A stretch of DNA of 64,000 nucleotides from Hanstruepera ponticola (GCF_012931685.1 NZ_JABANC010000001.1:744001-808000); one strand, 5' to 3'. Shown: positions 52,060 through 62,576, numbered from the stretch's first letter. Program-made: numbers and translations. Notes: a model not told the origin generated them from the sequence alone.

Positions 52060-52203
52060 TCAAGCAGAAAATACCACACGAATGTGTGGTATTGTTGTTT
52101 TCGAGAAAAGCGAAAATAGTTTTTAGTTCTTATCGAAAACGACAATATCCTTTTTTAAGAAAATTTTCTATTTGCAGTATTGAAGCTCTCGGAAAACTTT
52201 GCT
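52060..52203. other. 144-bp cassette between duplicated tRNA ends
   Basis: Non-coding cassette flanked by the two 18-bp repeats. It starts with a terminator-like hairpin (52070-52093) and then carries palindromic TTTTCGAG/GCGAAAA and TATCGAAAACGA stretches, without a convincing gene; a short frame read through it joins the tRNA and looks spurious. I recall very similar strings (for example GAAGCTCTCGGAAAAC) after tRNA genes in other Flavobacteria. Confidence 0.5.
52070..52093 (+). terminator. hairpin after tRNA-Ala
   Basis: AATACCACAC and GTGTGGTATT form a perfect 10-bp stem with a GAAT loop, 12 bp after the tRNA, with a weakly T-rich tail. It is probably the tRNA terminator. Confidence 0.6.
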
Positions 52204-52221
52204 AATCCGATATGCTCCACA
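52204..52221. repeat. 18-bp direct repeat, copy 2 (tRNA 3'-end duplicate)
   Basis: An exact copy of the tRNA-Ala 3' end, 162 bp downstream of the first, without any 5' tRNA part. Confidence 0.8.
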
Positions 52222-52246
52222 AAACCGTTCTGAAAAGAACGGTTTT
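52221..52246 (+). terminator. terminator after the tRNA cassette
   Basis: AAAACCGTTC and GAACGGTTTT pair around TGAAAA, with a T-run on the plus strand. It ends the tRNA-side transcript and faces the end of the convergent nuclease-like gene. Confidence 0.8.
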
Positions 52247-52780
52247 TTATTTTAGTTGATTTTTTAAATCCGTTATTGAGTTAACATTATTTAAATCCTT
52301 ATTATCAATTTCATACAAATCTGCGAAGGTTGTAAATGTGGTTTTATCAAAACGTGTTCTGACACTACCTTTAGGATAAAAACGTCTTTTTGCCACAAAA
52401 TCTTCTTTTGAAATCCAACCACAAACGGTCAGGACCTGTTTGATTTTGTGATAGCTACAAAAAATATAAATATCGGTATCAAAATAATCTTGAAGTTTTA
52501 AAAAATTATTAGTGTAACCAGATTTTACGGCAGTAGTTCTTCCCATAGTTTTTACATCAATAGTTTTGTCAGCAAATACCAAGTCAACGCCTTCATCAAA
52601 ACCTGAAGAACCATCAACATATCCCTTGCCGAAGAAATCCATCACAACAGATTGGCCAATTATGCCAGTAAGTTGTTGTTCTTTAGTCCCATTTGCCACA
52701 AAGCGTTTTCCAAAATCATGTTTTGAAACCATGACTTTGCAATGCTCAATTAATTTTGGATCAACAGAAACCGTAAACAT
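52247..52780 (-). CDS. small PD-(D/E)XK-like nuclease, function unknown
   Basis: A 177-residue protein. Seen: a PD-(D/E)XK-like pattern: helix with Q43 (GIIGQSVVMDFF), D66 in FDEGVDLVFADK, and D75-V-K77 in TIDVKTMGR, i.e. an acidic residue, then D-x-K on the next strand. This is what is expected of a minimal restriction-type nuclease core; a later IYIFCSY strand and a helix follow. It starts 6 bp after the AddB-like gene and is therefore probably co-transcribed with it. Substrate and partner are unknown; a DNA-repair or restriction role is inference. Confidence 0.6.
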   Translation of the reverse strand: MFTVSVDPKLIEHCKVMVSKHDFGKRFVANGTKEQQLTGIIGQSVVMDFFGKGYVDGSSGFDEGVDLVFADKTIDVKTMGRTTAVKSGYTNNFLKLQDYFDTDIYIFCSYHKIKQVLTVCGWISKEDFVAKRRFYPKGSVRTRFDKTTFTTFADLYEIDNKDLNNVNSITDLKNQLK

Positions 52781-52786
52781 AATTAG

Positions 52787-55549
52787 TTATTTAATTTCTT
52801 TCTCCAGAAACGGAATATCTGGATTACAGATTTCAATGATTAGGTTTTTCAATTCATTGTAAAAATCACTTAAAAGCTCCTCGTTCAAGGACTCAATCTT
52901 TTTAGCGTAAGCTCCAGGCTTATCTTTTTTTGCAAACTTTAAGAAGCCTTCATTTAAATTTTTAAATGAAATGACACCCACTTCAATAGGCTCACTGAAT
53001 CTATTAAAAACATCCATCATTAAGGCATATGACAAAACCTGAAACGATTTGCTATACTTGTCATAATCTGAAGTGATATCTTCCCAGTTAATAATCTCAA
53101 GTTTGCTTTTATCTACTTTACCTGATTTATAATCAATAATTCTAACGACTCCATTTCTTTTATCAACACGATCTACAGTCCCTTTTAAAAATATGGGAAA
53201 GTGTAATTCTGGTATATCTAACTCCAAACGATTTTCTAGTTCAACTGCAATGATTTCAATAGTGTTGCCATTTTTTAAATCTGTAGTCTCTAAATCCAAA
53301 AAGTTGTTAATATATCTTTTGGCTATTTCAAAAATAATGAGGTTTTTGCCTTTTGAAATATCCCCTTCCTTATAAACTTCTTTGAAATATTTTGTAACTG
53401 TTCTATCAACATTGGATTTCATTGAATCGATATTCTCGACTGTTATATTTTTACCTACAAAAGGTTCATAGAATTCTTCTAGGGTATTGTGTATAATAGT
53501 TCCTAGTGTATTTGCTGCAACAGTCTCTTCAATATCATCTTGTTCTTTGATTTTTAAAACTTTTTGAAAGTAAAAATCAATAGGATTTCTAACGTAACTA
53601 GTAAGAGCTGAAGGGGAAAACCCTTTTGCTGCATAGGTTTCTATACTTTTAAGAACAGAATCTGTTTTAGGAATTTCAATTAGAGGGTTTTCTGTTTTTG
53701 GGACTTTAGGAACAACTGTTTTGTGATTAATTTCGTGAATATCTTCTAGTTCCAGTTGGGTAATAAACCTGCTTTTCTCACCGCCTGAAAGCGCATCAAC
53801 TTCGGTATTATAAAGAACAAATACTTTTTTTGCTCGCTGTATTAGTCTGTAAAAATGATAGGCATATACTGCATCTTTTTCCTTATAGGTAGGCAGTTGA
53901 TTTTCGATTTTTACATCAAAAGGAATAAAGGAGTTTTGAGTTTTCCCTGAAGGTAATATGCCTTCGTTAACAGATGAAATAATAACTGTTTCAAAATCTA
54001 GAACACGAGACTCGAGCATACCCATAACCTGTAATCCTTCTAGAGGCTCACCCTTGAAGTCCAAGGTTTCAGAATTCAGTAGTTCAGTATATACACTATA
54101 AAGAGATGAAACAGAATTTAAAAAAGCGTATTGTGAGTTTAATTGAGTAAGCTCGTTAAAAAGTGAGTTAAAATGAAATAAGTATTCTAATGATAGTATA
54201 TTTTCCTTTTTATTAGGGGTAAGAGCATTTTTTATTTTTAGTATCAAAGATTGACATTGTTCCAAAGCCTTGGATACATTATTATCCCAGTTGGCAAACA
54301 AAGTTTCAAATAGTAGTTTATGTGTTGGGCTTACTTTAATTAAATTGGCTATTGAGATGTAAATTAAGTTATTTGTTTTTATTGTTTTAGTGATCTTGTT
54401 TAGTTGGTTTTCATCATCAATTTGCAATAAAGGTGTTATAAATGCATGTGATAATATATTTAATACATCTTTATAGTAGAAAGAAGAAGATGGGTTTTTA
54501 TGAATTAAAAATAAATGCTGAAATAGGGTTGCTAACGGAATTGTTTTTAAAGGTAATCCCATAGTAATGTTTAAAGCTGTTAAGTGCTTAGGTATAGAAT
54601 TTAAAACAGGAATTAAAAGCGATTCGTCACCAAGAACCAACGCGGTTTTATCAAGCGTATGATTGTTCGCTTTTAAGTTATTTAATATGGTACCAATATA
54701 TTTTGATTGCCCCACATTTTTTGGTACGCCTATCACGTTAATTTCTTTTGCTTTGGAATAATGGTTAGATACCCAATTAAAAGGATTCTTTTTAAAGTAT
54801 TTCCAATTGTCATAGTACTTGGTTACAAATAGACTCGCATCGTGGTTTTTTGCATTAAAAAAAACCTCATCTATATCCCAATATATTTTTGCTAGATTGT
54901 TTTGTAGTAGCTCTTGAATAATGGTTTCTTCAGCGGTGTTTAGGGCATTAAAACCTAAAAACACATGCATTTTTGAAGATGTATTTTCTATGTAATTTTG
55001 AACGTTTTCCAAAGCCTCCCTGTAAATAAGCCCTTGATAACCGAAGCCTTTGTTGATAAGGTGATTTGTAAACTGTTTGTAGTAAACCTTGAGTCGTTTC
55101 CAAAAGTCTAAATAATTACTTACAAGTCTAGTGGGATTCTCATTTAATGACCAATGATTTATTTCCTGTATAGCAGATAGATAATCAAAAATGGATTCCT
55201 CAGGGATTAAATAGCGATCAATTTCATTGAAATCCTGAATGAGTATTTGTGCCCATTTAGAGAATGTCTCAAAATTATCTTGTTTATTACTAGGTGTTAG
55301 CTCTTTATAAACTAAATAAAACTCAAACAGTAGCTCTACATTGTTAATGGATTGCAATTGAGATAGTTCCTCGACAAATGCTTCAATGCTAAAAATTTCA
55401 GGTGAAAATACAGGTTGTTCAGTAATTTTAGAAAGTTCATGTCTAAAGAAAACGCCTGCACGTTTACTGGGTAGTACAATAATTAAATTTGATAAATCTG
55501 TTTTTGATTTTTTTAAATCCTGTAAAACATCACTAATAAATGTAGTCAT
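52787..55549 (-). CDS. AddB-like PD-(D/E)XK nuclease/helicase subunit
   Basis: A 920-residue protein resembling the AddB-type subunit of AddAB recombination machines: an N-terminal inactivated helicase-like region (~1-550; opening FISDVLQDLKKSK and IVLPSKRAGVFF), a middle segment with SGGEKSRFI, and a C-terminal RecB-type nuclease domain with YEPFVGKN, then KGTVDRVDKRNGVVRIIDYKSGKV (~805-830; D, D-Y-K motif). Walker A is not seen where an active helicase would have it; AddB of Bacteroidota often keeps only the nuclease. It is read toward the small PD-(D/E)XK gene (6-bp gap). The AddA-like partner is 2.8 kb away at 58327-61464. Confidence 0.8.
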   Translation of the reverse strand: MTTFISDVLQDLKKSKTDLSNLIIVLPSKRAGVFFRHELSKITEQPVFSPEIFSIEAFVEELSQLQSINNVELLFEFYLVYKELTPSNKQDNFETFSKWAQILIQDFNEIDRYLIPEESIFDYLSAIQEINHWSLNENPTRLVSNYLDFWKRLKVYYKQFTNHLINKGFGYQGLIYREALENVQNYIENTSSKMHVFLGFNALNTAEETIIQELLQNNLAKIYWDIDEVFFNAKNHDASLFVTKYYDNWKYFKKNPFNWVSNHYSKAKEINVIGVPKNVGQSKYIGTILNNLKANNHTLDKTALVLGDESLLIPVLNSIPKHLTALNITMGLPLKTIPLATLFQHLFLIHKNPSSSFYYKDVLNILSHAFITPLLQIDDENQLNKITKTIKTNNLIYISIANLIKVSPTHKLLFETLFANWDNNVSKALEQCQSLILKIKNALTPNKKENILSLEYLFHFNSLFNELTQLNSQYAFLNSVSSLYSVYTELLNSETLDFKGEPLEGLQVMGMLESRVLDFETVIISSVNEGILPSGKTQNSFIPFDVKIENQLPTYKEKDAVYAYHFYRLIQRAKKVFVLYNTEVDALSGGEKSRFITQLELEDIHEINHKTVVPKVPKTENPLIEIPKTDSVLKSIETYAAKGFSPSALTSYVRNPIDFYFQKVLKIKEQDDIEETVAANTLGTIIHNTLEEFYEPFVGKNITVENIDSMKSNVDRTVTKYFKEVYKEGDISKGKNLIIFEIAKRYINNFLDLETTDLKNGNTIEIIAVELENRLELDIPELHFPIFLKGTVDRVDKRNGVVRIIDYKSGKVDKSKLEIINWEDITSDYDKYSKSFQVLSYALMMDVFNRFSEPIEVGVISFKNLNEGFLKFAKKDKPGAYAKKIESLNEELLSDFYNELKNLIIEICNPDIPFLEKEIK

Positions 55550-55561
55550 ATTATAAAAATA

Positions 55562-55590
55562 AAAAACGCCTCGAATATCGAGGCGTTTTT
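55562..55590 (-). terminator. terminator after the TSP3 OmpA gene
   Basis: AAAAACGCCTCG and CGAGGCGTTTTT form a 12-bp stem with a U-run on the minus strand, 30 bp after the ompA stop and just before the AddB-like gene. Confidence 0.85.
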
Positions 55591-55619
55591 CTATATAATT
55601 AGTGAAAAAATCTAATTAA

Positions 55620-56984
55620 TTACTTAATTAAGTTAATTTCAACTCTTCTGTTGTTTGCTCTACCAGCTCTAGTTTTGTTAGAATCAATTGGTCTTGACTC
55701 ACCATAACCAGCATGCTCTAATCTACTTGAAGCAATACCGTTAGTGATTAAGTAATTCATAACCGAACTAGCTCTTTCTTGAGATAATTTTTGGTTTAAT
55801 GACTCACTACCTACACTGTCAGTATGACCATCAATTGAGAATCTAGCATTAGGATATTCTTTTAAGATATCAATAATGTTTTGTAAAACTTCTTCAGATT
55901 GAGATTTGATAGTTGATTTTCCAGTATCAAATAAGATAGTTTTAGCATAAGCGTTTAATGCTTTTTTAACAGCTTCAGTAACTTCTGGGCAACCATTGTT
56001 TGCTACAGTACCTACTAAATCTGGACACTGGTCGTCTTTATCAACAACACCGTCACCATCTCTATCTGGCCAAGGGCAACCATTGTTAGCAGCAGGACCA
56101 GCTTCATTTGGACACTCATCATCTTTATCAGCAATACCATCACCATCAGCATCTGGACATCCATTTAATTCTTTTGGACCAGCTTCAGTTGGACAAGCAT
56201 CATCTTTATCAGCAATACCATCACCATCAGAATCAGGACATCCGTTAAATTCGGCAGGACCAGCTTCTTGAGGACAAGAATCTTTTCCATCCTCAATACC
56301 GTCACCATCAGAATCAGGACAACCATTAAATTCAGCTAAACCAAATTCTTCTGGACAAGCATCGTCTTTGTCATAAATGCCATCGCCATCAGTATCTTTA
56401 CCACCAAACTTAACAGTTACACCAGCAGTATGTTGGAAATGTGTATCTAAATAATCCTCGAATGCATGTTTGTATGAAGATTGAACTGTAAAGCCAATGT
56501 GCTCTGTCATCCAAAAGTTAATACCAAATGTACCGTTTAAAGTACCTGCACCAATATTGTCAACCCATGTGTAACCACCACCAACACCTAAATAAGGGTC
56601 AATGCAAGTAGAGCCAATCAAATCAGCAAAACTATATTTTACAATACCGTCTAATCCGAAATAAGTTACTTCGTCAAATCTGTTACGGTCGTCACCAAAT
56701 TTATCTATTTTGTTGATTGACGCTGTTGCTCCTACAGAAAACCCGCTGTTTATGTAACGAGCTGCTGATACGGATGATAATGAAGGTAAGATATTGTAAT
56801 GATCTTTTGCGTTAAAGTATTCATCAAAATAACCTCCAAGGGGAGCGTCTTCACCAGTTGGATAAAAATCAACCGCATTTATACCAAAACTGATAGCCCA
56901 TGGGTTGTCCTCATCTTGTGCGTAAGTATTGCTTAAACCTAAAATAAGCAACATAGCGAACAATAATCTGCTAAGATTTTTCAT
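55620..56984 (-). CDS. OmpA family protein with thrombospondin type 3 repeats
   Basis: A 454-residue outer-membrane protein. Seen: a signal peptide ending TYAQ, an N-terminal beta-barrel part (~25-190), five calcium-binding TSP type 3 repeats ([45 protein letters not shown]; unit ~27 residues, 81 bp) and a C-terminal OmpA peptidoglycan-binding domain ([26 protein letters not shown]). This is the major OmpA-like architecture of Flavobacteria. The start ATG 56984 is used, since [12 protein letters not shown] begins the signal; an in-frame TTG at 56990 would add two residues. Directly upstream of the AddB-like gene but with its own terminator. Confidence 0.93.
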   Translation of the reverse strand: MKNLSRLLFAMLLILGLSNTYAQDEDNPWAISFGINAVDFYPTGEDAPLGGYFDEYFNAKDHYNILPSLSSVSAARYINSGFSVGATASINKIDKFGDDRNRFDEVTYFGLDGIVKYSFADLIGSTCIDPYLGVGGGYTWVDNIGAGTLNGTFGINFWMTEHIGFTVQSSYKHAFEDYLDTHFQHTAGVTVKFGGKDTDGDGIYDKDDACPEEFGLAEFNGCPDSDGDGIEDGKDSCPQEAGPAEFNGCPDSDGDGIADKDDACPTEAGPKELNGCPDADGDGIADKDDECPNEAGPAANNGCPWPDRDGDGVVDKDDQCPDLVGTVANNGCPEVTEAVKKALNAYAKTILFDTGKSTIKSQSEEVLQNIIDILKEYPNARFSIDGHTDSVGSESLNQKLSQERASSVMNYLITNGIASSRLEHAGYGESRPIDSNKTRAGRANNRRVEINLIK

Positions 56985-57110
56985 ATTCAAAAATTTAATT
57001 TTTAAGTGTTAATTGTAAGCAAAAGTAAGTTGTTAAATATTATTAACAAAGACAAATATAGAAAAATATTGGATAATTAACCTAAAATGTCATTGTTTGT
57101 CCTAAAAAAT

Positions 57111-58304
57111 TTAAATAATTTCGAGTGTTTTTCCAACTTTTATAAAAGCAGAAACAGCTTTATCCAAATGTTCTTTTTCATGAGCAGCAGATAATTGCAC
57201 TCTAATACGTGCTTTTTCTTTGGGTACTACTGGATAAAAGAAACCTATAACATATATACCTTCTTCCAATAACATATTTGCCATTGTTTGCGATAATTTG
57301 GCATCATATAACATGATTGGAACTATAGCTGAATCACCATCAACTATATCAAAACCTGCTTTTTTTATTTCGTTTTTAAAATAACTAGTATTCCATTCTA
57401 ACTTATCTCTTAAGGTTGTATCATTTTTTAGCATATCAAACACCTTTATTGAAGCCCCTACTATTGCAGGTGCTAGAGAATTAGAGAAGAGATATGGTCT
57501 TGAACGTTGTCTTAAAATATCAATTATTTCCTTTTTTCCTGTTGTATAACCACCCATGGCTCCACCCAGTGCTTTCCCAAGAGTGCCTGTAATGATATCT
57601 ATTCTACCCATAACCTTTTTTTCCTCAAGTGTTCCACGACCTGTTTCTCCAATAAAACCAGCTGCATGACACTCATCAATCATGACCATGGCATCGTACT
57701 TGTCTGCGAGATCACAAATTTTATCTAAAGGTGCTACTAAACCATCCATAGAAAATACACCGTCTGTTACAATAATTTTAAACCTGGCGTCATTTTCATT
57801 TGCTGCTATTAGTTGTTTTTCTAAATCAGCCATATCATTATTTGCATAACGGTACCTAGCCGCTTTACACAGGCGAACGCCGTCAATGATTGAAGCATGG
57901 TTTAATGAATCTGAAATAATGGCATCTTCGGGACCTAAAAGAGGCTCAAACACACCGCCATTTGCATCAAATGCTGCTGCGTAAAGAATGGTGTCTTCAG
58001 TGTTATAAAAGTCAGCAATTTTTTCCTCCAGTTCTTTATGTATGTCTTGTGTTCCACAAATAAATCTAACTGATGACATGCCAAAACCATGAGTATCCAT
58101 AACATCTTTTGCAGCTTGAACTACTTCTGGATGAGAAGAGAGTCCTAAATAGTTGTTGGCACAGAAATTTAAAACGGTTTCTCCTGTATTCAAGGTTATT
58201 TCGGCTCCTTGAGCAGACGTTATTATGCGTTCTGTTTTATATAGGCCATTATCTTTAATGGTTTGAATTTCTTTTTTTAAATGATCTTGAATGTTTCCGT
58301 ACAT
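57111..58304 (-). CDS. kbl: glycine C-acetyltransferase (2-amino-3-ketobutyrate CoA ligase)
   Basis: A 397-residue PLP enzyme of threonine breakdown: 2-amino-3-ketobutyrate + CoA gives glycine + acetyl-CoA. Seen: [15 protein letters not shown], the PLP-binding [23 protein letters not shown], and the Schiff-base Lys in [15 protein letters not shown]. Full length with normal start. It is located between the OmpA gene and the AddA-like gene, on the same strand; a threonine dehydrogenase gene is not seen in the window. Confidence 0.94.
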   Translation of the reverse strand: MYGNIQDHLKKEIQTIKDNGLYKTERIITSAQGAEITLNTGETVLNFCANNYLGLSSHPEVVQAAKDVMDTHGFGMSSVRFICGTQDIHKELEEKIADFYNTEDTILYAAAFDANGGVFEPLLGPEDAIISDSLNHASIIDGVRLCKAARYRYANNDMADLEKQLIAANENDARFKIIVTDGVFSMDGLVAPLDKICDLADKYDAMVMIDECHAAGFIGETGRGTLEEKKVMGRIDIITGTLGKALGGAMGGYTTGKKEIIDILRQRSRPYLFSNSLAPAIVGASIKVFDMLKNDTTLRDKLEWNTSYFKNEIKKAGFDIVDGDSAIVPIMLYDAKLSQTMANMLLEEGIYVIGFFYPVVPKEKARIRVQLSAAHEKEHLDKAVSAFIKVGKTLEII

Positions 58305-58326
58305 AGTTTTTGTATTAGATGCAAAT

Positions 58327-61300
58327 TTAAAATTCTTTTACATGAATTCCATCATTTATATAAATGAGTATTTTCTTAATAATGTTAAAAGTCATTTTTG
58401 ATAAGGTAACTTCGTAATTTTCAAGTTGTATTTCATGTTTTTTGTTTTCTAATCCAGATTTGTAATCAATAATTACAGCATCGTTGTTTGGAAAAACGAC
58501 TAATCGGTCAGGTCTTATAATTTCACCATTTGGTGAAACAATATCTCGCTCTATATAAATGTTGTTTTGTCCATTAAAATATTCATTCAATTGCGGATGA
58601 GATACTAATTCTTCAATAATAGCCCTTAAATGACTTGCTTGGTTCTTGTCAATCTTGTATTCCATTGAAAATTGGCTGAACGCATATGCAATGTCGTCTT
58701 TGGTTTTTATCAAAGCCATAATATCATGGACTAAATTTCCTTTTTCAATGGCCTCTTTTTGGGACGTGTCCCATAAATATCCAGCATTTGTTATTATCTT
58801 GATATTGTTATCTTTTCTATCAACACTTGTGAACTCATGCAGTTCAATCATGTTGTCTTGATGACTTTCCTTGCGATAATCTCTCGTTTTTTTTCCAAAT
58901 GAATAGTTTAAAGTTTGGTCATCCCAAATGTTTTGTTGTTGCAAATAGTTTATAAAAAAACCTGAAAAAGTATTGTTGTTTACAACACCTTTTGAACTAA
59001 TATCTTTTTTTGAAATAATATAAAGTTGTTCAATTGGTCTTGTTAAGGCAACGTACAATAAGTTTGCATTGTCAAGCTCTAAATCCGATTGATGTTTATT
59101 AAATATTTCCATACCATTTTCACCAAAATTCTCAAAGGAACTCGTGTAGTTTAGTAAGGCATACGAAAAACCATTAAAAACTTCTGGGTTTAATGGGAAC
59201 CACTCTTGAGGATTAACCTCTCTATAAATATTGAGTTCAGCAAATGGGAAAATAACAACAGGAAACTCCAATCCCTTTGATTTGTGAATGGTCATGATTT
59301 GAACAGCATCATAACCTTCTGGAGCAACAATACTTAAACGACCAGAATGGGTGTCAAAATAATCAATAAAACTTTGTATGTCAGCGTTCTGCTTATTAGT
59401 AAATTCCAAAACAACATCCATAAAGTATTGTACATAGGCATTGGATTCTTTCACCAAATTAAAGTCTCTCACTATAGTTTCAACTAGATCATATAATGAT
59501 AATTGGAGTAATTCTTCATACTTAATAACGTAGCCATGCTGCTCAAAACTTTTGAAGAGTTGATTTAAATTTAAGTCTATATGGGTTTTTAAATAGTTGT
59601 GTTTGTTTTCTATATTGAAAATAGCTGTAAGCTCAATTAGAACATGAGCTTTTACTTCAAGATTTTGTGGCTCTATTAATAACTTTAATATATTATTTAT
59701 AAAACGCACCTGTACAGAATTGCTTAACAGTAAGGTCTCTGATGACATGATATTTATGCCTGAAGCACTTAAAAATTCGGCAATAGCAATACCTTCTTTT
59801 TTCTTTCTAACAAGAACGCAAATATCATTCATTGAAAACCCTTGGTCCATACAATCCAAAATAGTTTCATATACTTTTTGTGAATATACATGAGCCTTAT
59901 CATCATCATTCTCAAAATCTAAAAAATTCAATTCAACAAAACCATTACTTGAGTTCTCAATATCTTGCCTGGAGCTTTTGTAAAGCATTTTGTGTGAATT
60001 CTTATTGAAAAGTGTTTCAGATAAATAATTAAAAAAGCTATTGTTGAAATCTATAATATTCTTAAAACTTCTAAAATTTGATTCAAGGGGTTTAATTTTG
60101 GCTTCTAGGTGAAACGGATTTTTAGTCTTATTAAACAAATCAATAAACTGCTCGGCTTTACCGCCACGCCATCTATAAATTGCTTGTTTGGCATCGCCCA
60201 CCAGCATTGCACTTCCATTTTCAGAAGATAGCGCATTATCAATTAAGGGTATTAAGTTTTTCCATTGCAATACAGATGTGTCTTGAAACTCGTCAATGAA
60301 ATAATGTTTGAACCGTTCACCAAACCGTTCATAAATAAAAGGTGTGGGCTGGTCTTTTATTTCATTACTTATTAAGGTATTGAATTCCGAAATTAGAATA
60401 ACGTTTTTCTCGTCTTTAATAGTGGTAAGTTCTTTTTGAATCTCATTTAAAACAGATAATGGCGTTATATTTCTGTAAAGCGCTTGCAAGAATTTATGAT
60501 GAAAAACCAAATCTTTGGTTTCATTAAAAAATGCGGCAAGTTGAACTTGAATAGCTTCAATAGTAGATGCCACGTCTGTTGAAACACGTGCTGGATAAAT
60601 TTTATTTCCTTCAATAAGATCCATTTGCCAATTTGAGTCAAATGATACTTGAAAATTTTTATTTTGAAGATTTATAAAATGCCGTGGTAGTGATTTTCTA
60701 TTAAAATCATCATGTTCTAGACCAGACTCCGCAATCAATGTCAATGCGTTGCTTGCAATTGAGATGATACCATTCTCTGTGGTTATTAAATCGTTCTTTA
60801 TGCTATTTTTTAAAGTTTTAAAATCTTCAAGTGTTTTATCTCTCAATGTTTGTAGAAAGGGAATATCGTTTTCATTCACCAGTAATTTGGAGATAGCATA
60901 CAAATCTTTTGAAATGTCCCAACTCTTATCGTCATCAGCTTTTTCCAAGGCGTAATCTACTAGAACCGTTGTGAGTTCTTTCTTAGTTCCTGCTTTGGAT
61001 ATAAGTCTATCTACTGCTTCAGTCAACAAAGAGTCTGTATCGAGTTCAACCTCAAAATTCAATGGTAACTTTAAATCGTAGGCAAACGTTCTAATAAGTT
61101 TATGTGTAAATCCATCAATAGTTGAAATATCAAAAGCAGCATAGTTGTGAATAATAGCATCTAAAATTTGAGAACTTTTTTGGATTAAGGTTGCTTCAGA
61201 AAGATTTAGTTCTTTACAAATTTGATGAAACATGGGGCTTTTTTCAGAATCGGAAGAATAATTCTTGAAGGTTATTAGTGAATCAATAACCCTTGATTTC

Positions 61301-61464
61301 ATCTCGCCAGCAGCTTTATTAGTAAAGGTTATGGCTAAAATATTTTTAAACACCGTTGGGCTTTTTGAGTTAAAAAGAATCTTTAAATACTCTTTAACAA
61401 GGGTAAAAGTTTTTCCGCTTCCAGCAGAAGCATTATAAATTAAAAAAGAACTGCTTTCAGTCAT
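58327..61464 (-). CDS. AddA-like UvrD-type helicase/nuclease
   Basis: A 1045-residue SF1 helicase of the AddA/RecB kind. Seen: Walker [14 protein letters not shown] (~11-23), [16 protein letters not shown] (motif Ia), DEFQDTS (motif II, ~400), [14 protein letters not shown] (motif III), LESNFRS (motif IV), [15 protein letters not shown] (motif V/VI region, ~735) and [10 protein letters not shown], followed by a C-terminal RecB-type nuclease with RPDRLVV and IIDYKSG (~1005). It would load and unwind DNA ends and, with the AddB-like protein, form an AddAB-type end-processing complex. The two subunit genes are separated by kbl and ompA, an unusual order. The start ATG is at 61464, with no gene upstream for 120 bp. 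Confidence 0.9.
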   Translation of the reverse strand: MTESSSFLIYNASAGSGKTFTLVKEYLKILFNSKSPTVFKNILAITFTNKAAGEMKSRVIDSLITFKNYSSDSEKSPMFHQICKELNLSEATLIQKSSQILDAIIHNYAAFDISTIDGFTHKLIRTFAYDLKLPLNFEVELDTDSLLTEAVDRLISKAGTKKELTTVLVDYALEKADDDKSWDISKDLYAISKLLVNENDIPFLQTLRDKTLEDFKTLKNSIKNDLITTENGIISIASNALTLIAESGLEHDDFNRKSLPRHFINLQNKNFQVSFDSNWQMDLIEGNKIYPARVSTDVASTIEAIQVQLAAFFNETKDLVFHHKFLQALYRNITPLSVLNEIQKELTTIKDEKNVILISEFNTLISNEIKDQPTPFIYERFGERFKHYFIDEFQDTSVLQWKNLIPLIDNALSSENGSAMLVGDAKQAIYRWRGGKAEQFIDLFNKTKNPFHLEAKIKPLESNFRSFKNIIDFNNSFFNYLSETLFNKNSHKMLYKSSRQDIENSSNGFVELNFLDFENDDDKAHVYSQKVYETILDCMDQGFSMNDICVLVRKKKEGIAIAEFLSASGINIMSSETLLLSNSVQVRFINNILKLLIEPQNLEVKAHVLIELTAIFNIENKHNYLKTHIDLNLNQLFKSFEQHGYVIKYEELLQLSLYDLVETIVRDFNLVKESNAYVQYFMDVVLEFTNKQNADIQSFIDYFDTHSGRLSIVAPEGYDAVQIMTIHKSKGLEFPVVIFPFAELNIYREVNPQEWFPLNPEVFNGFSYALLNYTSSFENFGENGMEIFNKHQSDLELDNANLLYVALTRPIEQLYIISKKDISSKGVVNNNTFSGFFINYLQQQNIWDDQTLNYSFGKKTRDYRKESHQDNMIELHEFTSVDRKDNNIKIITNAGYLWDTSQKEAIEKGNLVHDIMALIKTKDDIAYAFSQFSMEYKIDKNQASHLRAIIEELVSHPQLNEYFNGQNNIYIERDIVSPNGEIIRPDRLVVFPNNDAVIIDYKSGLENKKHEIQLENYEVTLSKMTFNIIKKILIYINDGIHVKEF

Positions 61465-61543
61465 TGAGCTAAATTTAACACAAGATAAAAACTATCAATG
61501 ATTTGATAGGTATTTATTATTTTTTATTGCGTTTGATAATCCG

Positions 61544-61551
61544 TAAATTTG
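61544..61551 (+). promoter_or_regulatory. -7 box TAAATTTG for the superoxide dismutase gene
   Basis: TAAATTTG fits the -7 consensus and lies 36 bp before the sod start; a -33 TTTG at the right distance is replaced by TTTT. The region also holds the AddA-like gene's divergent start. Confidence 0.45.
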
Positions 61552-61587
61552 AGGGAAATTAATATAAACACTTAAAATAAAAATATT

Positions 61588-62196
61588 ATGGCTTTTGAAT
61601 TACCAAAATTAAAATATGCATATGATGCTCTTGAGCCTCACATTGATGCTCGCACAATGGAAATACATCACTCAAAGCACCATAACGGTTATACTACAAA
61701 ATTAAATGCTGCTATTGAGGGAACTGATTTAGAAGGAAAAACAATTGATAATATCCTTATTAATTTAGACATGGATAACATGGCAGTAAGAAACAATGGT
61801 GGTGGATTTTACAACCATTCATTATTTTGGGAAGTTATGAATCCTAATGACAAAGGTTATCTTTCAGGAGATTTGAAAGATGCTATTGAAGCTGAATTTG
61901 GATCAAAAGATGCTTTTGTTGATGCATTTAGTAAAGCTGCAGCCACACAATTTGGATCTGGTTGGGCTTGGCTTTGTGTTCATAAAGGTGGTAAAGTTGA
62001 CGTCTGCTCAACGCCAAATCAAGACAATCCATTAATGCCTGGCGTAGGCTGTGGAGGTACACCAATTTTAGGTCTAGATGTTTGGGAGCACGCTTATTAC
62101 CTAAATTATCAAAATAGAAGGCCTGATTATATTGATGCTTTTTTCAAAGTGATTAATTGGAATGAGGTTGAAAGAAGATATGCTGAAGCAAAATAA
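61588..62196 (+). CDS. superoxide dismutase, Fe/Mn type (probably Mn)
   Basis: A 202-residue cytosolic enzyme that dismutates superoxide. Seen: metal ligands H27 (MEIHHSKHH), His in FYNHSLFW (~residue 77), Asp in LDVWEHAYY and its His. The [11 protein letters not shown] sequence and NQDNPLMPG point to the manganese form, judging by the usual residue differences; metal use is an inference. Length is normal. Divergent from the AddA-like gene. Confidence 0.93.
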   Translation: MAFELPKLKYAYDALEPHIDARTMEIHHSKHHNGYTTKLNAAIEGTDLEGKTIDNILINLDMDNMAVRNNGGGFYNHSLFWEVMNPNDKGYLSGDLKDAIEAEFGSKDAFVDAFSKAAATQFGSGWAWLCVHKGGKVDVCSTPNQDNPLMPGVGCGGTPILGLDVWEHAYYLNYQNRRPDYIDAFFKVINWNEVERRYAEAK

Positions 62197-62216
62197 TTAG
62201 TAAAGAATTACTATGT

Positions 62217-62240
62217 AAAGCGGACCTATTGGGTTCGCTT
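62217..62240 (+). terminator. terminator after the superoxide dismutase gene
   Basis: AAGCGGACC and GGTTCGCTT pair around TATT (one G-T pair), followed by seven T on the plus strand, 21 bp after the stop. Confidence 0.8.
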
Positions 62241-62306
62241 TTTTTATTTATATGGTAAATAGATTTTCTACTCATTAATTTTCCGCTTTGGTTGGAATTG
62301 GAAATG

Positions 62307-62377
62307 AAAAAAGGTGAACAGAAGTTCACCTTTTTTGCCCCAAATCTACCATAAACTTAACCTACTTATGTTATGGT
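62307..62377 (-). ncRNA. candidate ~71-nt small RNA, copy 1
   Basis: On the minus strand a TATATTTG -7 box (62389-62382) is followed at the correct distance by a conserved block starting ACCATAAC and ending AGATTTGGGGC, and then by an intrinsic terminator (AAGGTGAAC/GTTCACCTT, U-run). The block can fold as ACCAT/ATGGT with an inner AAC/GTT. The second copy (62504-62576) has the same parts in the same spacing. No open reading frame is present. It may belong to a known Rfam family such as Flavo-1; I cannot test that here. Confidence 0.5.
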
Positions 62378-62381
62378 GAAG

Positions 62382-62389
62382 CAAATATA
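62382..62389 (-). promoter_or_regulatory. -7 box TATATTTG of small-RNA copy 1
   Basis: TATATTTG on the minus strand, exact to consensus, five bases upstream of the ACCATAAC start of the conserved block. Confidence 0.5.
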
Positions 62390-62503
62390 ACATTGCTTAT
62401 TCCTAAACTTAAAAATTATTAGATAAACGACTTATAAATTAGGCTAAAATAAACTAAATGAGAAATTTAGTTATTGAATGATTGTTTAAAATCGGAGAAA
62501 AAT

Positions 62504-62576
62504 AAAAAAAGCCGAACCTAAGTTCAGCTTTTTTTGCCCCAAATCTACCATGAACTTAACCTACTTATGTTATGGT
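62504..62576 (-). ncRNA. candidate ~73-nt small RNA, copy 2
   Basis: Same block as copy 1 (one base differs: GTTC versus GTTT before ATGGT), with its own terminator stem AAGCUGAAC/GUUCGGCUU. In this copy one stem pair is U-G on the minus strand but would be C-A on the plus strand, so the stem is intact only for a minus-strand RNA. The -7-like TACATTAG (62588-62581) sits at the same offset as in copy 1. It lies between the purF-like gene's 3' end and copy 1. Confidence 0.5.

Noticed and set aside
51999-52205. A 68-residue plus-strand reading frame over tRNA-Ala and the cassette
   Set aside because: It starts inside the tRNA and runs through its terminator hairpin; a tRNA and non-coding cassette explain the sequence.
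55996-56271. A Ser/Pro-rich plus-strand frame
   Set aside because: It is the reverse reading of the TSP3 repeats in the OmpA gene.
56035-56400. Regular ~81-bp direct repeats that might be read as a CRISPR or satellite array
   Set aside because: They are in frame with the OmpA-family gene and encode calcium-binding TSP type 3 repeats; there are no unique spacers.
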